Assembly: GCF_019396325.1 (NCBI RefSeq)
Contig: NZ_JAHKRO010000001.1
Span: 267,152-331,151 of the forward strand
Length of the DNA stretch: 64,000 nt
Direction of reading: 5' to 3'
DNA from: Nonomuraea ceibae
GTDB taxonomy: Bacteria > Actinomycetota > Actinomycetes > Streptosporangiales > Streptosporangiaceae
Made by a program: the position numbers and the translations under genes. Below, piece by piece: positions 17,149-25,706 of this stretch. The notes beneath the pieces were generated by a model. That model ran no database searches. It saw nothing but the letters and a program-made list of their open reading frames with translations, and was not told where the DNA came from. Position 1 is the stretch's first letter. The number at the start of each line of letters is the position of its first letter.

Positions 17149-19926
17149 TCAGGCCGTCGCCGTCGTCCCTTCAGGCGGAGTCCCCCGCAGTTGCTTGCGG
17201 GAGGCGATGCCGAGCTTGGCGAAGACCTTGCGCAGGTGCCACTCGACGGTGTGCGGGCTGATGAACAACTGGGCGCTGATCTCGGCGTTCGTCAGCCCCT
17301 GACCGGCCAGCCGCGCGATCTGCGTTTCCTGGGCGGTGAGCGCGACCTCGGACGTCGTCGCCCTGTCCGGGTGCCTGCGGATCGTCTCGCCGGTGGCCTG
17401 CAGCTCACGGCGGGCGCGTTCGGCGAACGCCGTGGCACCCATCTGGTCGAGCATCTTGTGGGCGAGGCTCAACTGCTCGCGGGCGTCGACACGGCGATTC
17501 TCCCGGCGCAGCCACTCGCCGTAGAGCAGCCGGGTGCGGGCGAGCGCGATCCGGACGCCGGCGCGGTCGAGCCGCACGATCGCCTCACCGTAGAGATCGT
17601 CGGTTTCCGATCCGACGCCCGCCAGGGCGCGCATGCTCGCCGAGGTGCCCAGGGCCCAGTCGGTGCCGCTGGCCCGCGCCATCTCATCGAGCCGGCCGGC
17701 GACTTCGGCCGCGCGGGCCTGCTGCCCGCTCCGGGCGGCGGCTTCGACCAATTCGATCATGGACCAGGTGGACAGGCCGAGTTCCTTGGGATGCTCGGCG
17801 CCGCGCGAGGCGGCGACGAAGGCCTCCTCGTAGCGGCCGAGGCCGTTGCAGAGCACCGAAGTGGCCCACTGGGTGGCGGTGGCCACCTTTCCTTCGCCCG
17901 CCAGTGCCACGTCCCGTGTGATCGCCTGGATCGCCTCACGAGTCTCGGCCTCTCCGCCCCGCCACGGCGCGACCACCAGGGCTCCGTACTGGGCGAAGAA
18001 GCTGCTGCCCAACACCTCGCCGATCGTGGTCGCCTCGGCGACCAGCGCGTCGGCGGCGGTGAGTTCGCCGGCCAGCACGCGGGCCGACAGGTGGAGCAGG
18101 AGAGCCGACGGCAGCGCCGACAGCGCCCCCGACTCCCTGACGATCTCGACCAGCTTCGCCGAGAGCGTCAGATAGCTGTCGAAGTCCCAGATGTTGTGCG
18201 CCATGCGGGCGGCGAGCGGGAGCCAGCCCAGGCCCTCTTGCGTGGAGAGTTCCGCGGTGCGGAAGGCGGCCATGGCCTGACGCAGCATCGGCATGCCCGC
18301 CGGGTACCCGTCGATGGTCGCCACCGCCAGGCCGTTCAGCAGCAGGTCGTTGCGCTCAGGCGGCGGCCCGGGCGGCGCGGCGAGGGTGGCCCTGGCCACG
18401 TCCGCCATCTGCGCGCCGTCCGCCAGCCGGCCGGCGGTGAGAGCCGCGTACAGCGCGTCACGGTAGGTTTCGCGGGCCGCCCCGGCGTCCAGTGGCTCCA
18501 GGCGCCTGGCCGCGTCGAGCAGCAGGGGCAGGGCGGCGCTGGCGCTCCTGGAGGTGAAGACGATCTGGCCGCGAAGCAGGCTGGATCGGGCGAGCAGGCG
18601 TTCGTCGAGGGGGCTGAGCTCGGCCGCGTCGAGCAGTTCGAGCGCCGCGTCGTATCCGCCGGCCTGATACTTCGCCTGGGCCGCCGCCAGAGCCCTGGCG
18701 CCGCGGCGCGCGGCGTCGGGGGTCAGCTCGGCCGCCCGCTCCAGGAACGCGGCCGACGCCGCGACCCCGCCGCGTACCCGCGCTCGCTCGGCGGAACGCT
18801 CCAGCTCGGCGGCCACCGTCTCATCGGGGCCGGCCGACGCGTTGGCCAGATGCCAGGCCCGCCGATCGGGATCAGCCCGCGGATCGGTCGCGTCGGCCAG
18901 TGCCCGATGCGCCCGCTGTCGTTCGCCCGGGATCGCCACCCGATAGGCCGCCGAACGCACGAGTGGATGACGGAACCGCACCCGGGTCCCGATGGTGATC
19001 AGCCCCGCCGCTTCTGCCGGTGACGCGGCGGTCGCGTCGATGCCCAGCAGCTCGGCCGCCCGGTTCAGCAAGCCCAGGTCGCCCACCGGCTCGGCTGCGG
19101 CGATGACCAGCAGCCGCTGTGTATGGGGCGGCAGCGACCGTACTCGCCGCAGGAAGCTTTCCTCGATCTGGCTGGTCAGCGGCCGCGCGTCCGGACGGGC
19201 GAACCCGCCGGCCAGCTCCGCCGGCGTCAGCCCCCGAGGCAGCTCCACCAGCGCCAACGGATTGCCCTGCGTCTCAGCGAGGATCCGATCCCGCACCCGA
19301 TCATCCAGCCGGCCGGGGATCACGGAGTCCAGCAGGGCGCGGGCGTCGCTGTCGCTCAACCGCGCCACGTCGAGCCGTGGGAGCCTCGCCAACTCGGCGT
19401 CGAGGCCAGGCGGGCGCACCGCGAGCACCAGCCCGATCGGCTCGGCGAGCAGCCGCCGCGCGACGAAGGCGAGGGTCTGCGCGGAGATCTGATCCAGCCA
19501 TTGGACGTCGTCGACGAGGCACACCAGCGGTTCCTTCTCGGCCGCGGCGGCGAGCAGGCCGAGCACGGCGAGCCCGACGAGGAAGCGGTCCGGTGGAGAG
19601 CCCGTGCTCAGGCCGAACGCCGTCTCGAGCGCGTCACGCTGCGGCTCCGGCAGGCGGCCGAGCTGATCCAGAAGCGGGACACACACCTGGTGCAGCCCGC
19701 CGAAGGCCAGCTCCATCTCGGACTCGACACCCGCCGCTCTGACCACCCGGCAGCCGGACGCGCTGTCACGCGCGTACTCCAGCAGCGCCGTCTTGCCGAT
19801 GCCTGCCTCACCACGCAGGACCAGCACCGAGCTACGGCCGCCCCGTACGGTGGTCATGACCTGGCTCAGCGCCTCGCACTCGATCTGCCGGCCGCGCAGC
19901 TGTGTCCTGGGACGCCTGCCGACCAT
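17149..19926 (-). CDS. LuxR-family large ATPase (LAL) regulator
   Basis: A 925-residue protein starting MVGRRPRTQLRGRQIECEAL. The P-loop is RGEAGIGKTALLEYA near residue 40, Walker B is LVCLVDDVQWLD, and the C-terminal HTH reads LTAQETQIARLAGQGLTNAE to SPHTVEWHLRKVFAKLGIAS. Its sequence groups with the regulator at 21704-24466 (for example VESEMELAFGGLHQ), and less with those at 1-1799 and 4509. It is convergent with the esterase operon and divergent from the P450 gene, 430 bp away, so it is a candidate P450 regulator. Confidence 0.92.
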   Translation of the reverse strand: MVGRRPRTQLRGRQIECEALSQVMTTVRGGRSSVLVLRGEAGIGKTALLEYARDSASGCRVVRAAGVESEMELAFGGLHQVCVPLLDQLGRLPEPQRDALETAFGLSTGSPPDRFLVGLAVLGLLAAAAEKEPLVCLVDDVQWLDQISAQTLAFVARRLLAEPIGLVLAVRPPGLDAELARLPRLDVARLSDSDARALLDSVIPGRLDDRVRDRILAETQGNPLALVELPRGLTPAELAGGFARPDARPLTSQIEESFLRRVRSLPPHTQRLLVIAAAEPVGDLGLLNRAAELLGIDATAASPAEAAGLITIGTRVRFRHPLVRSAAYRVAIPGERQRAHRALADATDPRADPDRRAWHLANASAGPDETVAAELERSAERARVRGGVAASAAFLERAAELTPDAARRGARALAAAQAKYQAGGYDAALELLDAAELSPLDERLLARSSLLRGQIVFTSRSASAALPLLLDAARRLEPLDAGAARETYRDALYAALTAGRLADGAQMADVARATLAAPPGPPPERNDLLLNGLAVATIDGYPAGMPMLRQAMAAFRTAELSTQEGLGWLPLAARMAHNIWDFDSYLTLSAKLVEIVRESGALSALPSALLLHLSARVLAGELTAADALVAEATTIGEVLGSSFFAQYGALVVAPWRGGEAETREAIQAITRDVALAGEGKVATATQWATSVLCNGLGRYEEAFVAASRGAEHPKELGLSTWSMIELVEAAARSGQQARAAEVAGRLDEMARASGTDWALGTSASMRALAGVGSETDDLYGEAIVRLDRAGVRIALARTRLLYGEWLRRENRRVDAREQLSLAHKMLDQMGATAFAERARRELQATGETIRRHPDRATTSEVALTAQETQIARLAGQGLTNAEISAQLFISPHTVEWHLRKVFAKLGIASRKQLRGTPPEGTTATA

Positions 19927-20273
19927 CAGCGCCGCCCCGCCGGCGGCTCGGCATCGACGCCTCCAGGCTCGACCCGGTAGACCGGCGCCAGGCTCCCGCC
20001 CTGGGTGATCTCGGCGTGACGACTCGGCATCGCCCGTACCCCCGATCTGCCGGACACGCGGCCGTGACCGGGATCTCTGCTCACCGTTGTCGGGACGAGG
20101 GTCGAGGCAGCCAGCGAGACATCACGCGTAGGCGAGCAGCTTATCCGCCTGCTACGGATGACAGCAATGTCCCTGGATGGCAGGACTCGTTCGTGGTCAG
20201 CGCCTGCGAAAGGGACAGCCGCGCGAGTTGTGTCAGATCGCATCCCTTCGACTCGGCCGGGTGCTCGCTGGCT

Positions 20274-20303
20274 TGTCACGTATCGCCCGGGTTATCCGGT
20301 CAA
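20274..20303 (+). promoter_or_regulatory. ECF41/SigJ-like promoter (TGTCACG-N17-GGTCAA)
   Basis: TGTCACG at 20274-20280, a 17-base spacer, and GGTCAA from 20298. It sits 54 bp before the P450 start in a 430-bp intergenic stretch (19927-20356). I see no other clear element in that stretch. Confidence 0.6.
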
Positions 20304-20356
20304 CCCTGTGTCGGCAACACCGTAAGACGTCGCCTATCGCTTGAAGGAGAAGAAGA

Positions 20357-21586
20357 ATGTCCCAGCCGCTCCCGTTCGTCATCGACCCCGCCGGTGCTGA
20401 CCGGCACGCCGAATATCGGGCCCTGCGCGTCCTGGGCCCAGCCACTCCTGTGGACGTCCTCGGCCTGCGAGCCTGGGCGGTCAGCGATCCCGCCCTTCTC
20501 AAGAGCCTGCTGATGAGCCCCGATGTCTCCAAGAACGGCCGTGCTCACTACCCGGCCTTCGCGCGGACGATCAGGACGTGGCCGCTCGCCCTGTGGATCG
20601 AGGTGCAGAGCATGCTCACCGCGTACGGAGCCGACCACCGCAGGCTACGGCGGATGGTCGCCCCCGCCCTCAGCGCACGCCGTGTCGCCGAACTGAAGCC
20701 GACCATCCGATCCCTGGTGACCGAGCTGATCGACGACCTGGCCACGGTGCCCCCAGGCCACGTGGTGGACCTGCGCGAGCGACTGGCCTACCCGCTGCCC
20801 ATCGCCGTGATCGGCCATCTGATGGGCGTACCGGAGGAGCAGCGGGACGACTTCCGCCAGATCGTCGACAACGTCTTCGACAGCACCCTCACCCCCGAGC
20901 AGGCCCAGGCCAACGCCGCACGCCTCTTCGAGGTCACCGACCAGCTGATCGCCATCAAGCGCGGCGACCCCGGCGACGACATGACCTCCCTGCTCATCGC
21001 GGCACGTGATGAGGAGTCGGGTGGCGACGGATTCACCGACGTCGAACTCCGCGACACGATGATTCTGATGATCAACGCCGGGTACGAAACGACCGTCAAC
21101 GTCATCGACCAGGCCGTCTTCGCGATGTTGACGTCCCCGGAGCAGCTCGATCTCGTCCGCACCGGCCAGGCCGCCTGGGAGGACGTGGTGGAGGAGACCC
21201 TTCGCGCCGAGCCCGCCATCAAATACCTGCCGCTGCGCTTCGCCGTCACCGACCTCGAACTGCCCGACGGGCAGATCATCGCCGCCGGCGACCCCATCCT
21301 CGCCGCCTACGGGGCCGCCAACCGCGACCCGGACTGGCACGGGCCGGACGCCGACACCTTCGACGTCACCCGTAAGGTGAAGGACCATCTGGCGTTCGGC
21401 CACGGCGTGCACTTCTGCCTCGGCGCGCCCCTGGCCCGCCTCGAAGTAGCCGAAGCCCTGCGCCAGCTCTTCGAGCGTTTCCCCGCCATGTCACTCGCGG
21501 CACCGGCTGCCACGTTACGGCCGATGCCCACCCTCATCAGCAACGGCCACCAGGAGCTCCCCGTCCGCCTGCGTCCCCTCGCCTGA
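20357..21586 (+). CDS. Cytochrome P450
   Basis: A 409-residue class I bacterial P450. The heme loop FGHGVHFCLGAPLARLE places the Cys thiolate ligand at residue 354. The K-helix ExxR is in VVEETLRAEP, and the I-helix has INAGYETT, where the usual acid/Thr pair is changed to Tyr-Glu-Thr-Thr. Electrons normally come from a ferredoxin and its reductase; neither gene is nearby. It starts at ATG 20357 after aaggagaag. It is preceded by an ECF41-like promoter and followed closely by a LAL regulator on the same strand. The substrate is unknown. Confidence 0.95.
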   Translation: MSQPLPFVIDPAGADRHAEYRALRVLGPATPVDVLGLRAWAVSDPALLKSLLMSPDVSKNGRAHYPAFARTIRTWPLALWIEVQSMLTAYGADHRRLRRMVAPALSARRVAELKPTIRSLVTELIDDLATVPPGHVVDLRERLAYPLPIAVIGHLMGVPEEQRDDFRQIVDNVFDSTLTPEQAQANAARLFEVTDQLIAIKRGDPGDDMTSLLIAARDEESGGDGFTDVELRDTMILMINAGYETTVNVIDQAVFAMLTSPEQLDLVRTGQAAWEDVVEETLRAEPAIKYLPLRFAVTDLELPDGQIIAAGDPILAAYGAANRDPDWHGPDADTFDVTRKVKDHLAFGHGVHFCLGAPLARLEVAEALRQLFERFPAMSLAAPAATLRPMPTLISNGHQELPVRLRPLA

Positions 21587-21703
21587 TCATCTTCTGCCTG
21601 GACGGCCCACGCGAAGATCAGCGCCCGACATCGAGAAACTTGGCCCGGCACGGGTCCCGGGTGTATGCAGATCCGTGCGATCAGGGCAAAAGGCAGGGGC
21701 ATC

Positions 21704-24466
21704 GTGGGTCAACGCAGGTGGAGCGCGGGGCTGCTCGGGCGGGGGACGGAATGTGCCGTCCTCGATGAGCTGATCACGGCCGTCCGTGCAGGTGAGAGCC
21801 GCGTGCTCATGGTGCACGGCGTGCCAGGGGTGGGAAAGTCGGCGCTGCTGGCGTACGTGGAGCACGCGGCGATCGGCATGCGGGTGCTGCACGCGGCCGG
21901 TGTCGAGTCCGAGATGGAGCTGGCCTTCGCCACTCTCCACCAGCTGTGCGCCCCGCTGCTGGACCGGCTGGACAGCCTTCCCACACCACAGCGCCATGCG
22001 CTGGAAACGGTGTTCGGCATGCGCCGGGGGAGCCCGCCCGAACGCTTCCTGGTCGGCCTGGCCGTACTGAGTCTGCTGTCGGAGATCTCCCAGAGCGCTC
22101 CGCTGCTCTGCGTGGTGGACGACGCCCAATGGATGGACCGGGCCTCGGCGCAGGTCCTCGGCTTCGTCAGCCGGCGGCTGCTGGCGGAGTCGGTCGCCCT
22201 CGTCTTCGGCTCGCGCCGGCGGCCTCAGGACCTGCTCGGACTCCCGGAGATGGAGGTCACCGGGCTGAAAACCGCCGACGCACACGCTCTGCTGAACTCG
22301 GTGGCGCCCGGCCGGCTCGATCGGCACATCCGTGATCGGTTCGTGGCCGAGACCCGGGGCAATCCACTTGCCCTCCTGGAGCTGCCGCGCGAGCTGACCA
22401 TGACCCAGGCGGCGGGCGGATTCGGCCTCGTGGACGTCGACACGCTGCCCAGCCGGATCGAGCAGAGCTTCCTCGACCGGATCGCAGGTCTGCCCGAACA
22501 GACCCGGCTGCTTCTCGTGGTCGCCGCCGCCGAGCCTGTCGGCGATCCGTCGCTGGTGTGGCGTGCCGCCGAACGGCTTGGCGTCGAACCGGCGACGGCC
22601 CTGGCGAGCGGGACGGACGGGCTGCTGTCGTTCGACGTACGGGTGACCTTCCGTCATCCTCTCGTGCGATCGGCCGTGTACAGGTCGGCGAAGCTGGTGG
22701 ACCGTCAGGCGGTGCACCTCGCGCTGGCAGAGGTCACGGACGCCCACGCAGACCCCGACCGCCGCGCCTGGCACCTCGCCGCCGCGACGACCGAGCCCGA
22801 CGAGAACGTCGCCGGCGAGCTCGAACGCTCCGCCGGCCGGGCACAGGCACGCGGTGGGCCGGCCGCCGCGGCCGCCTTTCTGCAGCGCTCCATGGCACTG
22901 ACCGTCGACACCTCGCGGCGCGCCGAACGGGCCCTGATGGCCGCGGCAGCCAGCCTTTCGGCCGGGGACATCGCTACCGCCCGCGAGTTCGCCGACCGCG
23001 CCGACCAGGATGCGCAGAGCGAGTTCCAGCGCGTGCGAGCCCTGCTGACACGCGGTCACATCACGTTCGCGGCCGGCTTCGACAACGAGGCGCCGGTGAT
23101 GTTGCTGGAGGCCGCGCGGCGGCTGGAGCCCATCGCCATGGACCTGGCGCGGGAGACGTACTTCATCGCCTGGGCTTCGGCGTCGTTCGGCGCCGCCAAC
23201 CGGGACAGCCTCCTGGCCATCTCGCAGGCGATGAGGGAACTGCCCTCTCCCGGAGGTCGCCCGCGCGCCCTCGACCTCGTCCTCGAGGGTTACGCACTGC
23301 TCATCACCGACGGCCGGAGGGCCGCGCTGCCCACGTTGCAACGAGCGAAGACGGCGATCGCCGACCACCCCGTGCAGGACCTGCTGAAATGGGGCTGGGC
23401 GGCCTGCGGCGTGAGCGCTCTCCTGTGGGAGGACCGGATCATGCCCGACGTCCCCACCAGGGCGCTCGAGGCGGTGCGCGCGGCCGGGGCCCTGTCCGAG
23501 CTTCCCCTCTATCTCCACTCGTTGGGGGTACCGCGCTCGCTGAGAGGCGACTTCGCCGCCGCGGCGGCGCTCGTCGCCGAATCCGAAGCCGTCGCAGAAG
23601 CGACGGGCGTGCCGATGACGCAGCACACCCAGCTCCTGCTGGTGGCGATGCGGGGCAAGGAGACCGAGGCCGCGCCGCTGATCGAGGCCACGATCGAGGA
23701 GGCCGGCGCCGGCGGCCAGTTGAACGGTGTCGCGTCGGCCCAGTGGGCGGCCGCGGTCCTCTACAACGGCCTGGCCCGCCACGGGCTGGCGCTGCCGGCG
23801 GCCCAGGCCACCACCCAGAGCGCCAACGTGATCGTCTCCCAGTGGGCGCTGCCCGAGCTCGTCGAGGCGGCGGCGCGCGTCGGGGATTCCACGGCCGCCC
23901 GCGGGGCGCTCGAAGGGCTGGCGGACGCGGCGGAACCGTGCGACACCGACTGGGCCCAGGGAATCCTGGCGCGCTGCCGGGCGCTGCTGACCGACGACGA
24001 CACCGCGGACGATCTTTATCGGGAGGCGATCGAGCGGCTGGGCCGCACGACTCTGCGTCCTGAATTCGCACGCGCCCACCTCCTGTACGGCGAGTGGTTG
24101 CGCCGGAACCGTCAGGGGGCCGAGGCGCGCGTTCACCTGCGGACCGCGTACGAGATGTTCGTGTCGATCGGCATGCACGCCTTCGCCGAGCGTGCCCGTC
24201 GCGAGCTTCAAGCCACAGGGGAGAACATCCGCCGCAAGCGGGGGACCGAGGATCCGGAGAGCGCGGAGCTGACCGCGCAGGAGAGGCAGATCGCCCTGCT
24301 GGTGCGGGACGGCCTGTCCAACCCGGAGGTCGCGGCCCGTCTCTTCCTGAGCCCGCGTACGGTCGAATGGCACCTCCGCAAGGTCTTCGCCAAACTCGAG
24401 ATCACCTCCCGAAGGCAGGTCGGCGACGCGCTGTCCAGCGGCGCGTACGAAGCCGGCACACGGTGA
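21704..24466 (+). CDS. LuxR-family large ATPase (LAL) regulator
   Basis: About 920 residues: P-loop VHGVPGVGKSALLAYVE, Walker B LLCVVDDAQWMD, a long helical region, and a C-terminal LuxR HTH (LTAQERQIALLVRDGLSNPE, RTVEWHLRKVFAKLEITS). It is the closest relative in this window of the 17149-19926 protein; together they flank the P450 gene. I prefer the GTG at 21704 because aggcagggg lies about 6 nt upstream; an in-frame ATG at 21665 has no good ribosome site. The target genes are unknown, but the P450 and the downstream SDR are candidates. Confidence 0.9.
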   Translation: MGQRRWSAGLLGRGTECAVLDELITAVRAGESRVLMVHGVPGVGKSALLAYVEHAAIGMRVLHAAGVESEMELAFATLHQLCAPLLDRLDSLPTPQRHALETVFGMRRGSPPERFLVGLAVLSLLSEISQSAPLLCVVDDAQWMDRASAQVLGFVSRRLLAESVALVFGSRRRPQDLLGLPEMEVTGLKTADAHALLNSVAPGRLDRHIRDRFVAETRGNPLALLELPRELTMTQAAGGFGLVDVDTLPSRIEQSFLDRIAGLPEQTRLLLVVAAAEPVGDPSLVWRAAERLGVEPATALASGTDGLLSFDVRVTFRHPLVRSAVYRSAKLVDRQAVHLALAEVTDAHADPDRRAWHLAAATTEPDENVAGELERSAGRAQARGGPAAAAAFLQRSMALTVDTSRRAERALMAAAASLSAGDIATAREFADRADQDAQSEFQRVRALLTRGHITFAAGFDNEAPVMLLEAARRLEPIAMDLARETYFIAWASASFGAANRDSLLAISQAMRELPSPGGRPRALDLVLEGYALLITDGRRAALPTLQRAKTAIADHPVQDLLKWGWAACGVSALLWEDRIMPDVPTRALEAVRAAGALSELPLYLHSLGVPRSLRGDFAAAAALVAESEAVAEATGVPMTQHTQLLLVAMRGKETEAAPLIEATIEEAGAGGQLNGVASAQWAAAVLYNGLARHGLALPAAQATTQSANVIVSQWALPELVEAAARVGDSTAARGALEGLADAAEPCDTDWAQGILARCRALLTDDDTADDLYREAIERLGRTTLRPEFARAHLLYGEWLRRNRQGAEARVHLRTAYEMFVSIGMHAFAERARRELQATGENIRRKRGTEDPESAELTAQERQIALLVRDGLSNPEVAARLFLSPRTVEWHLRKVFAKLEITSRRQVGDALSSGAYEAGTR

Positions 24467-24548
24467 AGCCGCTGGGCAGGAACCTCCCGGCGCCGTAGCC
24501 CGCCCCGCCGCCCGGGTGCGCACGCGCATGCTACGCGTCCACGACACC

Positions 24549-24566
24549 CTGGTCTCGTCAGACCAG
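24549..24566. promoter_or_regulatory. Inverted repeat upstream of SDR gene
   Basis: CTGGTC and GACCAG face each other around a 6-base centre, about 120 bp before the SDR start and 80 bp after the LAL stop. It could be an operator. The short arms make this a weak call. Confidence 0.3.
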
Positions 24567-24687
24567 TGACTTTCCGTGGTGCGACACGCAACCCGGCCAC
24601 GCGAGCATCGGCGTGTCGTCCGAGCACGGGAGGAGCGGGGCGGAACGGCGGCTTCCGTGTCGCCCTCGACGAGGGAATGAGGCAGTC

Positions 24688-25455
24688 ATGCACGATCGGC
24701 CGTTGGCCGGAGCCGTCGCGCTCGTCACGGGCGCCGGCAGCGGAATCGGCGCCGCGACCGCGCGCCGCCTCGCAGGTGACGGTGCGGCCGTCACCCTGGT
24801 CGCCCACCGGCGCGACCGTGTGGTGCGGGTCGCGAGCGACATCGCACGGCAGGGAGGAGAGGCGGTCGCGCTGGAGGCCGATATCACCGAAGCTGACCGC
24901 GCCGACGACATGGTGCAGGACGCGCTGGATCGGTTCGGGCGCCTGGACATTCTGGTCAACAACGCCGAGATCAGGCTGCTCGGCTCAGCGCTGCACGCCA
25001 CCATCGAGGAGTGGGATCAGATGATCTCGCTCAACGTGGCGGGTCTGGCCCACGTCACGCACGCCGCTCTTCCGCACCTGATCTACGCGGCGACGACGTC
25101 CCCCCGGCAGGTGGCGGATCTGGTGAACGTCGGCTCGGCGGCCGAGCGGGTCGCCCGTCCGGGAAGCAGTGTCTATGGCCTGACCAAGTCGGGCCTGAAC
25201 GCGTTCACCGAATCGCTTCGCCAGGAGCTGCTCGGCGAACGGGTCCGGGTCAGCGTGGTGGAGCCGGGCGCGGTGGACGACGGACAGGAGAACCGTCTCG
25301 GGGACTCCGCCCGGGGTGCGGCTCGGCGCCCGATCGACGGCGTCGAAGGGTTGCGCCCGGATGACGTCGCGGATGCGATCAGCTATATCGTCACGCGGGC
25401 GCGGCGGGTCGCCGTCAACGGGATGCTGGTCCGAGCCGGCGATCAGACCTGGTAG
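24688..25455 (+). CDS. Short-chain dehydrogenase/reductase
   Basis: A 255-residue SDR with VTGAGSGIGAATAR for the cofactor, ILVNNAEIRL (NNAG altered to NNAE), and VNVGSAAERV plus SVYGLTKSG giving Ser, Tyr and Lys of the active site. The layout is the same as the SDR at 11715, including the GDQTW end, so the two are related paralogues. I start at ATG 24688 (MHDRPLAGAVALVTG); the frame stays open upstream to 24613, but this part has no SDR character. The NNAE change may affect a structural residue. The substrate is unknown. Confidence 0.9.
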   Translation: MHDRPLAGAVALVTGAGSGIGAATARRLAGDGAAVTLVAHRRDRVVRVASDIARQGGEAVALEADITEADRADDMVQDALDRFGRLDILVNNAEIRLLGSALHATIEEWDQMISLNVAGLAHVTHAALPHLIYAATTSPRQVADLVNVGSAAERVARPGSSVYGLTKSGLNAFTESLRQELLGERVRVSVVEPGAVDDGQENRLGDSARGAARRPIDGVEGLRPDDVADAISYIVTRARRVAVNGMLVRAGDQTW

Positions 25456-25706
25456 CCGCGCCGATGCAGGTCCGCCGAGCCCGCCGCCACGGCCTGTCCG
25501 GCCGGCACGGCGAAGTGGAGTCCGATCCTTCGTCCGTGGCCGGATGCGCATGTGCCGACGGACTCCACCTCGATGGCGGACGGGCGACAAAGGTGTCCGT
25601 GGCTCCCTCGGCAGGACACGGGCGCAGCCGGCGGCTCACTCGGCGCTGAGTTGTTTGGATCATGCCGTTCGATGGCCCGGGGTTCGGGCCGTTTCAAGGA
25701 GGATGG